This document shows positions 1-7,921 of a stretch of DNA of 44,335 nucleotides, piece after piece. The notes below the pieces were generated by a model. It was not told where the DNA came from, searched no databases, and was given only the letters and a program-made list of their open reading frames with translations. Source of the stretch: Clostridia bacterium. GTDB lineage: Bacteria; Bacillota; Clostridia; Oscillospirales; CAG-272. Where the stretch lies: contig JAFTZI010000093.1 in the NCBI GenBank assembly GCA_017461055.1, positions 1-44,335 on the forward strand, in the 5' to 3' direction. The position numbers and the translations under genes are program-made. Positions within the stretch are counted from its first letter, which is position 1. Every line of letters starts with the position of its first letter.

Positions 1-206
1 CAGAGCAAAAGGCAAGGGCAACCTATGACAATATTTTACGTCTTGTTGACGACCCTGACGTTTGCGATGCAATTAAATTCCTACGCGCAAGAGAAATTGT
101 ACACTATCAGCGCTTTGCCGATGCCCTTGGTATAGCGCAAGAAAATATGGACAGCAAAAATTTCTATGGCTACAACCCTGCCTTTGATAAGGTATCTAAG
201 CGTTAA
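1..206 (+). CDS. cotJC: CotJC-type spore coat protein / manganese catalase, C-terminal part
   Basis: This is the last 67 codons of an open frame that enters from the left edge (first whole codon at base 3) and stops with TAA at 204-206. The residues EQKARATYDNI, DDPDV, FLRAREIVHYQRF and NFYGYNP match the C-terminal part of the manganese-catalase family that includes spore coat protein CotJC. The E and H of REIVHYQRF are the kind of dimanganese ligands found in this family. CotJC sits in the coat of Bacillus and Clostridium spores, so the host probably sporulates. The start and the usual cotJA/cotJB neighbours lie outside the window. The family call is fairly firm; the choice between coat protein and soluble catalase cannot be made from the fragment. 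Confidence 0.8.
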   Translation, partial: EQKARATYDNILRLVDDPDVCDAIKFLRAREIVHYQRFADALGIAQENMDSKNFYGYNPAFDKVSKR

Positions 207-214
207 TACAACCG

Positions 215-255
215 ACAAGCAGACACAACTGGCCCTGTGTCTGCTTTGTCTTAAT
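215..255 (+). terminator. Intrinsic terminator after cotJC
   Basis: A 9-bp perfect stem (GCAGACACA at 219-227 with TGTGTCTGC at 236-244), extended by two A-T pairs, follows the stop codon. The tail TTTGTCTTAATAAAATTTT is U-rich but interrupted. Confidence 0.6.
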
Positions 256-276
256 AAAATTTTATATAACTGTATA

Positions 277-305
277 TTGACAAAGGCTTTGTTAAGTGCT
301 AAAAT
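277..305 (+). promoter_or_regulatory. Sigma-A promoter of the nadK-nfnAB operon
   Basis: TTGACA (277-282) and TAAAAT (300-305) are separated by 17 bases. Transcription would start near 312, giving a leader of about 23 nt that contains the GGGAGGG ribosome binding site of nadK. Confidence 0.75.
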
Positions 306-334
306 AACTTAAAGTTATAACTTGGGAGGGTAAA

Positions 335-1165
335 ATGAAAAAGGCGATAATTGTTCCAAATTACTTAAAGGCTGAAAGCATGGGCTTTTGCCGGGTAGCA
401 AAGGAAATGCTTGAAAAAATCGGCTACGACGTTACGGTTTTGGCTGAAGACGATATTCCAAGCTCAAGTGCGGATTTTGCCCTTGTATTAGGTGGCGACG
501 GCACTATTCTTCGCGCCAGCAAAAAGCTTTATAAGCTTGACATTCCTGTTTTTGGAATCAATTTTGGAAATATGGGCTATTTGACAGGTTGCAATCCCGA
601 TACAGCGGTTGAATGTATTAACAAGGTAGTTGCAGGCGAATATAAGCTTGAAAACCGATTGATGATAGAGGGCGAGGTTATACGAGACGGTAAGGTGATA
701 CACTCCTTTGTTGCCTTAAATGAAGCAACCCTGTTCCGTTCAACCTTGAATAAGGCATTTAAAACAGAGCTATACATAAACGGACTGAATACGCAAACCG
801 TATCGGGTGACGGAGTTATTGTTGCAACGCCGACAGGCTCAACCTCATATAACTTGTCAGCAGGCGGACCTGTTTTAACACCCGAATCAAACAATATGGT
901 AATAACACCCCTTTCCCCTATGCAGTTTTTACATACATCGATTGTAACGGGAGGAAATGATATAGTTGAGATAAGGGTTCAAATCAATTCCTTGACAGAA
1001 AACGCTTCTGTTTCCTTGGAAATAGATGCAGACAGCTCTATGGAAATTTATGACGGTGACGTATTAAGGATTAAAAAAGCAGAAAAAACAGCAAAAACAA
1101 TAAAGGTAAATGATATAAGCTTTTATCAGATTTTAAGAAAAAAGCTATCAAAGGTAAATGAATAA
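335..1165 (+). CDS. nadK: NAD kinase
   Basis: A 276-aa protein that phosphorylates NAD to NADP. The family signature GGDGT is at residues 53-57 (catalytic Asp55), the NE motif at 129-130, and the GDG...TPTGSTSYN nucleotide-binding segment at about 158-173; the length is normal. The ATG at 335 is preceded by GGGAGGG at the right distance. Its last base is shared with the next start (ATGA-type overlap at 1165), so it is translationally coupled to nfnA. Placing NAD kinase ahead of an NADP-reducing flavoenzyme makes this a self-contained NADP(H) supply operon. Identification is firm. Confidence 0.93.
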   Translation: MKKAIIVPNYLKAESMGFCRVAKEMLEKIGYDVTVLAEDDIPSSSADFALVLGGDGTILRASKKLYKLDIPVFGINFGNMGYLTGCNPDTAVECINKVVAGEYKLENRLMIEGEVIRDGKVIHSFVALNEATLFRSTLNKAFKTELYINGLNTQTVSGDGVIVATPTGSTSYNLSAGGPVLTPESNNMVITPLSPMQFLHTSIVTGGNDIVEIRVQINSLTENASVSLEIDADSSMEIYDGDVLRIKKAEKTAKTIKVNDISFYQILRKKLSKVNE

Positions 1166-2007
1166 TGTATAAAATTTTAGAGAAGAGAGAGCTAAACCCA
1201 ACAGTTGTTTTAATGGAGGTAGAAGCTCCTTTTGTGGCAAAAAAGGCGGAGCCTGGTCAGTTTATAATTTTGCGTACCGACGAAAACGGAGAAAGAATAC
1301 CTCTTACAATTGCCGATTTTGACAGACAAAGAGGAAGTGTAACTATAATTTTTCAGATTGTAGGCGCAACAACCAAAAAGCTCTCAATGCTTGAAAAGGG
1401 AGACTATTTGCAGGACTTTGTAGGACCTCTTGGTAAGCAAACTCATACACAGGGTCTTAAAAAAGTTGCGGTTGTCGGCGGCGGAGTTGGCTGTGCAATT
1501 GCCTACCCTGTGGCTAAAAAGCTATATGAGCAGGGCTGTGAGGTGCACACAATTTGCGGCTTCAGAACTAAGGAGCTTGTTATATTGAAGGAAGAATTTG
1601 AGAAAGCCTCAAATAAGTATGTTTTAATGAGCGACGACGGAACGATAGGCGAAAAGGGCCTTGTAACAGATGCCTTGAAAAAGCTAATCGAGCAGGGCGA
1701 GAAATACGATGAGGTAATTACAATAGGACCTCTTGTTATGATGAAATTCGTTTGTGCTTTAACAAAAGAATACGGTATTAAGACCGTTGCATCAATGAAT
1801 CCTGTAATGATAGACGGTACGGGAATGTGCGGTGGCTGTCGCTTAAGCGTAGGCGGAAAAACTGTTTTTGCCTGTGTTGACGGCCCCGAATTTGACGGAC
1901 ATTTAATAGATTTTGATGAAGCAATTGCAAGAAGCAATGCTTATGGCGAATTTGAACGCCATAAATATGAGGCAGCCTGCAATCTCTTTAAAAAGGAGGC
2001 AGAATAA
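1165..2007 (+). CDS. nfnA: NADH-dependent reduced ferredoxin:NADP+ oxidoreductase, small subunit (PyrK-like FAD/[2Fe-2S] protein)
   Basis: A 280-aa protein of the ferredoxin-NADP reductase/PyrK family: N-terminal FAD barrel (residues 1-95), NAD-binding segment VAVVGGGVGCA (101-111), and a C-terminal [2Fe-2S] site with Cys222, Cys225 and Cys237 in DGTGMCGGC...FAC; Asp218 precedes the first Cys and may be the unusual ligand known for NfnA. Alone it could be called dihydroorotate dehydrogenase electron-transfer subunit or sulfide dehydrogenase beta. The NfnB homologue two bases downstream makes Nfn (electron-bifurcating transhydrogenase) the best reading. No pyrD is nearby. Confidence 0.85.
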   Translation: MYKILEKRELNPTVVLMEVEAPFVAKKAEPGQFIILRTDENGERIPLTIADFDRQRGSVTIIFQIVGATTKKLSMLEKGDYLQDFVGPLGKQTHTQGLKKVAVVGGGVGCAIAYPVAKKLYEQGCEVHTICGFRTKELVILKEEFEKASNKYVLMSDDGTIGEKGLVTDALKKLIEQGEKYDEVITIGPLVMMKFVCALTKEYGIKTVASMNPVMIDGTGMCGGCRLSVGGKTVFACVDGPEFDGHLIDFDEAIARSNAYGEFERHKYEAACNLFKKEAE

Positions 2008-2008
2008 T

Positions 2009-3421
2009 ATGCCTAATATGTCAATTAAGAAAAACGTAATGCCAACACAGGAGCCAAGCATAAGAAACCAAAATTTTGACGAGGTTGCACTTGGCTATAC
2101 CGAGGAGCAAGCCATTGACGAAGCAAAAAGATGCTTGAATTGCAAGCACAAGCCTTGCGTTAGCGGTTGTCCCGTTAAAATTTATATCCCCGATTTTATT
2201 GCCAAGGTAGCAGAGGGAAGCTTTGAGGAGGCATATGAAATTATTGCAAGGTCCTCATCCCTGCCTGCTGTATGCGGCAGAGTTTGCCCACAGGAAAATC
2301 AGTGCGAGGGCAAGTGTGTAAGAGGCATAAAGGGAGAAAGCGTTGCAATCGGACGCTTGGAGCGCTTTGTTGCCGATTATCACAACAAAAATTGTACTGA
2401 AAAAGCAGAAGCACCTGCAAAAAACGGACACAGGGTGGCAGTTATTGGCTCAGGACCGTCAGGTCTTAGCTGTGCCTCCGACCTTGTTAAAAAGGGTTAT
2501 GACGTAACTATTTTTGAAGCATTGCACACTGCGGGCGGAGTTTTAGTCTACGGTATTCCTGAGTTCAGACTTCCAAAAGCAATAGTTCATAAGGAAATAG
2601 AAGGACTAAAGGATTTGGGCGTTGAAATCAAAACAAATGTAGTAATAGGAAAAACCATTACCGTTGATGAGCTTTTAAACGAATATGGCTATGAAGCGAT
2701 TTTCATTGGCTCAGGCGCAGGACTTCCCAAATTTATGGGTATCCCGGGCGAAAACCTTAAGGGCGTATTTTCAGCAAACGAATTTCTTACGAGAATAAAT
2801 CTTATGAAGGCGTACAAGGAAGGTAGCGACACACCTGTTTTACACGCAAAGAGAGTAGCTGTTGTAGGTGGAGGTAATGTGGCTATGGATGCTGCGCGCT
2901 GCGCTAAGCGCTTGGACGCTGAGGTTTACATTGTGTATAGAAGAGGCATTGAGGAGCTTCCCGCAAGACGTGAAGAGGTTGAGCACGCGCAGGAGGAGGG
3001 CATTATATTTAAAACCCTTACTAACCCTGTTGAAATTCTTGCTTACAATAATCCAAATGACAAGCGTGACCCTAAAAATATGTCCGTTTGCGGTATGAAA
3101 TGCGTTCAAATGGAGCTTGGCGACCCGGATGAAAGCGGCAGACGCAAGCCATTTGTTAAAAAGGACAGCGAATTTGTTTTGGACGTTGACTGCGTAATTA
3201 TGTCCTTGGGTACATCTCCAAATCCGCTTATCAAATCTACCACAGATGGTCTTGAAACACAGAGCTGGGGTGGAATAATTGTAAATGAGGACGGACTTAC
3301 CTCAAGGGTAGGCGTATATGCAGGAGGAGATGCTGTAACAGGCGCCGCAACCGTAATTCTTGCAATGGGAGCAGGCAAGGTAGCCGCAAACTCCATTGAT
3401 GAATACTTAAAAACCAAATAG
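2009..3421 (+). CDS. nfnB: NADH-dependent reduced ferredoxin:NADP+ oxidoreductase, large subunit (GltD/GltA-like)
   Basis: A 470-aa protein. The frame is open from 1913, but AAGGAGG at 1992-1998 and the nfnA stop at 2005-2007 point to the ATG at 2009. Two [4Fe-4S] cysteine sets are near the N-terminus (CLNCKHKPCVSGCP and CGRVCPQENQCEGKC), followed by an FAD site (VIGSGPSGLSCAS) and an NADPH site (VVGGGNVAMDAAR). These are the domains of the NADPH-dependent glutamate synthase small chain, which NfnB shares. With NfnA it would couple NADH and reduced ferredoxin oxidation to NADP+ reduction in the cytoplasm. A stand-alone glutamate synthase chain is less likely because no gltB is present and nfnA is coupled. 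Confidence 0.88.
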   Translation: MPNMSIKKNVMPTQEPSIRNQNFDEVALGYTEEQAIDEAKRCLNCKHKPCVSGCPVKIYIPDFIAKVAEGSFEEAYEIIARSSSLPAVCGRVCPQENQCEGKCVRGIKGESVAIGRLERFVADYHNKNCTEKAEAPAKNGHRVAVIGSGPSGLSCASDLVKKGYDVTIFEALHTAGGVLVYGIPEFRLPKAIVHKEIEGLKDLGVEIKTNVVIGKTITVDELLNEYGYEAIFIGSGAGLPKFMGIPGENLKGVFSANEFLTRINLMKAYKEGSDTPVLHAKRVAVVGGGNVAMDAARCAKRLDAEVYIVYRRGIEELPARREEVEHAQEEGIIFKTLTNPVEILAYNNPNDKRDPKNMSVCGMKCVQMELGDPDESGRRKPFVKKDSEFVLDVDCVIMSLGTSPNPLIKSTTDGLETQSWGGIIVNEDGLTSRVGVYAGGDAVTGAATVILAMGAGKVAANSIDEYLKTK

Positions 3422-3425
3422 AAGA

Positions 3426-3464
3426 ACGCTTACGCGACTTATGATTGCGTAAGCGTATTTTTTT
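3426..3464 (+). terminator. Terminator of the nadK-nfnAB operon
   Basis: A perfect 10-bp stem (ACGCTTACGC with GCGTAAGCGT), loop of 11, followed by A and seven or more T. Confidence 0.9.
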
Positions 3465-3467
3465 CAC

Positions 3468-3496
3468 TTGACAGTATATGTCATTTATGATAAAAT
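3468..3496 (+). promoter_or_regulatory. Promoter of the protease lipoprotein gene
   Basis: TTGACA (3468-3473), 17-base spacer, TAAAAT (3491-3496); the start codon is 33 bases further on with TAGGAGC as ribosome binding site. Confidence 0.75.
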
Positions 3497-3528
3497 AATA
3501 TGGTAAAATAAATTAATAGGAGCTTAAA

Positions 3529-5490
3529 ATGCGTAGTAAGATTTTTTATTTACTTGCGCTTGTTTTGGTTATGTGTTGCTTCTTTACGGCGGCTTGCACC
3601 ACAGAGGAGCTTGACCACGAGCATAACTATACAGAGCGTACCTTCAACGCAACCTGCGTAAAGGATGGTAGACAGGAAAAAATATGTACGGAATGTGAGG
3701 ACGTAATTCTTGTAGCTGTAATCCCTGCCAAGGGTCACAATCCAAGCGAATGGCAGGTTAAGACCTTGCCTACGTGTACAGTAAACAAAATAGAGGAAAA
3801 GGTTTGTATGGACTGTGGCGAAGCGGTTGAAACAAAGGTTCACGAGCTTGTTGGTCATAAGCCAAGTGATTGGCAGGTGCTAACAGATGCCAGCTGTTCG
3901 GAAAATCTTATAGAGGGCAAAATCTGTACTGTTTGTGCAGAGCTTGTTGAAAGAAGGGTTGGAGAAAAGCTTCTTCACGATTTTGTTGCTATGCCAATTA
4001 CAGGAACCTGTGCGGTGGGTGCCCATATTTTGCACACCTGCAAGCTGTGCGGATATAGCGAAAGAACAGATTTTGAAAAGGTAACAGATTCACATACAGA
4101 GGGTGTTTGGATTGTAGAAATAGCGCCTTCCTGTACCTCGGACGGTGTAAAAAAGCAGATTTGCACAATATGCTCAACCACGCTTAACCGCGAGGCCATC
4201 ACTATGGACCCTAACAACCATAGCTTTTTGGTAGAAACTCTACCTCCCGAGGCAGACGGTGTAGGCTATACAAAGCATATTTGTAAGGAATGCGGCTATG
4301 AAATTACAAACGCCTACGAAACCAATCTATTGCCATCACAAATTTATGAAATGATTGCCTCCGCAACAGTTAGAATAGAGTCTATCAATAAGGATGGCAA
4401 GCTGCAAAGCGTTGGCTCGGGCTTCTTTATCAGTGAAAATGGAGAAATCGTAACAAATTATCACGTAATAGCAGGCGCATACAATTTAAAGGTAAAGCTA
4501 TATGGTGGAACAGAATATCCTGTTGCCACTGTCAAGGGCTACGATGTCGCTTCTGACTTAGCAATTTTAAAGGTTGATTTAACAGGAAATTCCTATCTTA
4601 AAATTTCAACAAGCAGTGTTAAAACCGGCGACCCTGTGTACGCATTAGGCAGTCCTTTGGGTATTGATGATGTGTTTACCGACGGTGTCGTTTCCAATCC
4701 GTCAAAGAGCTTTGACGGCGTTAAGCATATTGTATTTTCAGCGCCGGTAGCACCGGGTAACAGCGGAGGCCCGCTTGTTAACTCACAGGGCGAGGTTGTA
4801 GGAATAAATAATCAAATTGCAACAGACGGTCAGAATCTTAACTTTGCAATCGCCATAGAAGCCTTGAATAAGCTTGATACAACCAATGAAAAAACGGTAT
4901 ATGAAACATACCTTGAATGCTTAAGCATAAGCGGAGTGAATGCTCTTAAATATTACGTTATGCTTAACTATGATGAGCACACAATCGACGGAAAATACAT
5001 TGTTAATTCGGAAATCAGCAAGGAAACAAGCACCGCATATGGAAGAGTCTTTCAGCTTATATACGATGAAGATGAAGGCTTATTGTACATAAGCGTAAAC
5101 TGGGTGTCTGAAAATAAGCCGCTTTATTCAGCTGAGTTTATTCTCGACGGAATGAACGAGGAGTACAGCTTAAGATTTTATGACCATGCATGGTCACAGT
5201 ATACTGCAAAGGGTAAGCTTTCAACCGCAACACAGGCAGTAAGCGATGATGGCGCTCTTGATGCAAGCGTATACAGCAAAATTCTAAGCTTTGACTTCAT
5301 TAATTACGCAAATTCAGGCGCTAATGTCTTTACAAAGGACAAGTTTAAGGCTCTTTACGGAATGGCGTACATTCATATGCTTGACAGCTTTAATGCAGTT
5401 CTTTCGGAATCGGGTACAGAGCTTACCTTAGAGCACTTTAATCTCCAAGAATATGCGGTTAAGGAAGCAGAAGCTTCAAATGAAAATTAA
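3529..5490 (+). CDS. Secreted lipoprotein: Cys/His-repeat region plus HtrA-like trypsin protease domain
   Basis: A 653-aa protein. Residues 1-23 form a lipoprotein signal peptide ending in FTAAC (lipidated Cys23). Residues about 30-265 hold six degenerate repeats of about 40 aa, each with a single Cys (TC, SC), a CxxC pair (CTEC, CMDC, CTVC, CKLC, CTIC, CKEC) and often a GH or NH, suggesting small metal-binding or disulfide modules outside the cell. Residues about 275-450 are a trypsin-fold protease of the DegP/HtrA type: His312 (TNYHVI), Asp343 (ASDLAIL), Ser412 (GNSGGP). No PDZ domain follows; the last 200 residues match no family I recognise. It has its own promoter and terminator. Protease activity is likely; the role of the repeats is unknown. 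Confidence 0.8.
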   Translation: MRSKIFYLLALVLVMCCFFTAACTTEELDHEHNYTERTFNATCVKDGRQEKICTECEDVILVAVIPAKGHNPSEWQVKTLPTCTVNKIEEKVCMDCGEAVETKVHELVGHKPSDWQVLTDASCSENLIEGKICTVCAELVERRVGEKLLHDFVAMPITGTCAVGAHILHTCKLCGYSERTDFEKVTDSHTEGVWIVEIAPSCTSDGVKKQICTICSTTLNREAITMDPNNHSFLVETLPPEADGVGYTKHICKECGYEITNAYETNLLPSQIYEMIASATVRIESINKDGKLQSVGSGFFISENGEIVTNYHVIAGAYNLKVKLYGGTEYPVATVKGYDVASDLAILKVDLTGNSYLKISTSSVKTGDPVYALGSPLGIDDVFTDGVVSNPSKSFDGVKHIVFSAPVAPGNSGGPLVNSQGEVVGINNQIATDGQNLNFAIAIEALNKLDTTNEKTVYETYLECLSISGVNALKYYVMLNYDEHTIDGKYIVNSEISKETSTAYGRVFQLIYDEDEGLLYISVNWVSENKPLYSAEFILDGMNEEYSLRFYDHAWSQYTAKGKLSTATQAVSDDGALDASVYSKILSFDFINYANSGANVFTKDKFKALYGMAYIHMLDSFNAVLSESGTELTLEHFNLQEYAVKEAEASNEN

Positions 5491-5495
5491 ATAAG

Positions 5496-5527
5496 AACTC
5501 GCGGATTAATATGCCGCGAGTTTTTTT
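5496..5527 (+). terminator. Terminator after the protease lipoprotein
   Basis: An 8-bp G+C-rich stem (ACTCGCGG with CCGCGAGT), loop of 9, then T7. Confidence 0.9.
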
Positions 5528-5599
5528 GACTTAAGTTATGCTCTGTGATTGATTCGCTCGAAAAATAGGCAATTATTTTATATTATTTTATAAAAGATA

Positions 5600-5628
5600 T
5601 TGAAATAATTTTTTTAAAATGTTATAAT
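5600..5628 (+). promoter_or_regulatory. Promoter at the head of the 5.6-14.9 kb gene run
   Basis: TTGAAA (5600-5605), 17-base A/T-rich spacer, TATAAT (5623-5628). It lies 34 bases before the first ATG of the run and is the only clear promoter I see for it. Confidence 0.7.
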
Positions 5629-5661
5629 ATGGTGAATATTATGGAGTAATGGGGTTATTTT

Positions 5662-6789
5662 ATGAAAATCGGCATTTTAGGCTTTGGCTCAATGGGTAAA
5701 ACCCACGCATATTGTGTTAAAAATCTGCCATTCTTTTTCGGCAGCGACCTTGATGTGCAAATTTTGGGCGTTTGCACTAAAAATATTGAAAATGCTAAAA
5801 ATGCCTGCATGCGTTACGGTTTAGGCTTCTATACCGATAACGAGGACGACATAATCTATAATAGCGAAATTGATACCGTTGATATCTGTACTCCAAACAT
5901 TTATCATTATGTAACCGCCAAAAAAGCAATTCTTGCAGGCAAGCACGTGTATTGCGAAAAGCCATTGACAGTAAGCTACGCGCAGGCAAAGGAGCTTGCA
6001 ACGCTTGCTAAGGAAAAGGGTGTTAAGTGTCAAATGGTATTTAATAACCGTTTCCTTTCTCCAATACTTCGCGCAAAGGAAATTGTAAAAGAGGGCAGAC
6101 TCGGCAGAATACTTTCGTTTTCCGTAAAATACCTTCATTCCTCTGCTCTTGACACTGTTAAAAAGGCAGGCTGGAAGCAGGACAAGGAAATTTGCGGCGG
6201 CGGAGTTTTGTTTGACTTAGGCTCTCACGCGATAGACCTTATTTATCATCTTTGCGGTGAGCTTAACAGCGTGTTTGGTAAAAGCCAAATTGCATACCCT
6301 GTGCGCACAGGCATAAACGGTGAAAAATGGCAAACAAATGCTGATGAAGCATTTTATATGATTGCCACACTGGAAAACGGTGCAGTTGGCACTGTTGAGG
6401 TAAGCAAGCTGACAACGGGAGCTAATGATGACCTTACCCTTGAAATTCACGGTGAGGGCGGAAGCATTAAATTTGATTTAATGAACCCCAATTTTTTGGA
6501 ATACTATGATTGCAGCTCAATTGACAGCAGTTACGGAGGCAATCGCGGTTATACTAAAATCGAGTGTGTAAACAGATACCCAAGCCCTGCGGGAATTTTC
6601 CCAGGCATAAAAGCGCCTATCGGCTGGCTTCGCGGACACATCGGCAGCTATTACAGCTTTATTGACGCGGTTGAAAATCATAAGCCCACTTGCCCAAGCT
6701 TTGACGACGGAGCATATGTACAGCGTGTGCTTGAGTGCGCTTACCTTTCAAGCGAGCAGGGTAGGGAGATTAAAATTACAGAGGTGTAA
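5662..6789 (+). CDS. Gfo/Idh/MocA-family NAD(P)-dependent oxidoreductase
   Basis: A 375-aa protein. The N-terminus GILGFGSMGKTH is the Rossmann dinucleotide-binding motif, and YCEKPLT near residue 98 is the family signature, with the lysine that contacts cofactor and substrate. GGGVLFDLGSHAIDLIYHL near residue 180 carries the conserved Asp and His of the substrate pocket. Members oxidise or reduce sugars, inositols or sugar phosphates; the substrate cannot be read from the sequence. It stops two bases before coaE, whose ribosome binding site GAGGTG lies inside its last codons, so the two are cotranscribed. Confidence 0.85.
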   Translation: MKIGILGFGSMGKTHAYCVKNLPFFFGSDLDVQILGVCTKNIENAKNACMRYGLGFYTDNEDDIIYNSEIDTVDICTPNIYHYVTAKKAILAGKHVYCEKPLTVSYAQAKELATLAKEKGVKCQMVFNNRFLSPILRAKEIVKEGRLGRILSFSVKYLHSSALDTVKKAGWKQDKEICGGGVLFDLGSHAIDLIYHLCGELNSVFGKSQIAYPVRTGINGEKWQTNADEAFYMIATLENGAVGTVEVSKLTTGANDDLTLEIHGEGGSIKFDLMNPNFLEYYDCSSIDSSYGGNRGYTKIECVNRYPSPAGIFPGIKAPIGWLRGHIGSYYSFIDAVENHKPTCPSFDDGAYVQRVLECAYLSSEQGREIKITEV

Positions 6790-6791
6790 TT

Positions 6792-7391
6792 ATGATAGTA
6801 ATAGGCTTGTGCGGTACAAGCGGCTCCGGCAAGGGCTATATTTGTGATAAGTTCAGTCAGCACGGAGTTGCCTTTATTGATACCGATAAGGTGTACAGAG
6901 AGGATGTATTAACCGATAGCTTATGCGTAGGCGAGCTGACAGACTATTTCGGTCAGGGAATTTTAGTAAACGGTCAGGTAAGTAAAAAAATGCTTGCTAC
7001 CGCTGTTTTTGAATCCCAAGGAGCGTCTGAAAAGCTTAAAAAGCTGAATAGCATTACCCACAAATACATCAAAATCAAAACAGATGAGCTTGTTTGCAAA
7101 TATGAAGGGGAAGGCTTCAAGGCTGTCCTTATAGATGCCCCTGTTTTGTTTGAAAGCGGCTTTGATAAAATGTGTCAGGTCACCGTTTGCGTAACCGCAC
7201 CGTATGAATTAAAGCTTAAAAGAATTATGGCAAGAGACGGCATAACCAAGGAAAAGGCAGTCGCACGCATAAATACTCAAATACAGGACGATGAATTAAG
7301 AAAAAGATGTACATATGAAATCGACAACACAGACGGAGTCGACCTTATAAGCCAAATTAAATTTATTTTGAAGGATTTGGGAATTGAGTAA
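6792..7391 (+). CDS. coaE: Dephospho-CoA kinase
   Basis: A 199-aa protein of normal length for the enzyme catalysing the last step of coenzyme A synthesis (ATP-dependent 3'-phosphorylation of dephospho-CoA). It has the P-loop GTSGSGKG at residues 8-15, FIDTDKVYRE matching the family's D-A/T-D-x-hydrophobic motif, and LIDAPVLFESG matching the conserved P-L-L-F-E segment. Its stop overlaps the start of the transglycosylase gene by 8 bases. Identification is firm. Confidence 0.92.
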   Translation: MIVIGLCGTSGSGKGYICDKFSQHGVAFIDTDKVYREDVLTDSLCVGELTDYFGQGILVNGQVSKKMLATAVFESQGASEKLKKLNSITHKYIKIKTDELVCKYEGEGFKAVLIDAPVLFESGFDKMCQVTVCVTAPYELKLKRIMARDGITKEKAVARINTQIQDDELRKRCTYEIDNTDGVDLISQIKFILKDLGIE

Positions 7392-7911
7392 TAACCGTTT
7401 AAAAGTAATTATTTCACTTGTCATCATTGTGATATTCATTGGCTTGTGCCAAGTAGCAAACAAATATTTTCAGCGCACCGTATACCCACGTGACTTTAAT
7501 GAGTATGTGGAGAAATATTCAAGTGAGTTTTCTGTGCCTGAATACGTTATATATTCTGTTATCAAGGTAGAAAGCGACTTTGATAAGGATGCAGAATCGG
7601 AAAAGGGCGCCTGTGGCTTAATGCAGCTAATGCCCGAAACGTATCAGTGGCTGACAGAGATAAAAAATGAAAAAGCAGGGGACATTCTTGACCCCGAGGA
7701 AAATATTAAGTATGGCACGTACTACTTAAGCATGCTGTACGAAAAGTACCAAAGCTGGACATACACCTTTTGCGCCTACAATGCAGGCACGGGTAATGTT
7801 GATAAATGGCTTAAGGAAGAACCGTTTGAAATACAGTTTTTGGAAACGAAATACTATGTTAATAAATTAGAGGTAGTGACAGACAAGTATTTAAGCCTGT
7901 ACTACAGATAA
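7384..7911 (+). CDS. Membrane-anchored lytic transglycosylase (SLT domain)
   Basis: A 175-aa protein starting at TTG, with AAGGAT 8-9 bases upstream inside coaE. Residues 7-26 form one transmembrane anchor; the rest is an SLT (Slt70-like) domain on the outer face. Glu63 in VIKVESDFDKDA is the catalytic acid, followed by GACGLMQLMPET and AYNAGTGNVDKW, all signature elements. It would cleave peptidoglycan between MurNAc and GlcNAc, forming 1,6-anhydro ends. The coaE-SLT order is common in Clostridia, as I recall. Family call firm; start codon moderately sure. Confidence 0.88.
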   Translation: MSNNRLKVIISLVIIVIFIGLCQVANKYFQRTVYPRDFNEYVEKYSSEFSVPEYVIYSVIKVESDFDKDAESEKGACGLMQLMPETYQWLTEIKNEKAGDILDPEENIKYGTYYLSMLYEKYQSWTYTFCAYNAGTGNVDKWLKEEPFEIQFLETKYYVNKLEVVTDKYLSLYYR

Positions 7912-7921
7912 GGAGCAATAT

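Noticed and set aside
1913..2008. Longer N-terminus for NfnB
   Set aside because: It would overlap nfnA by 95 bases with no ribosome binding site; AAGGAGG points to the ATG at 2009.
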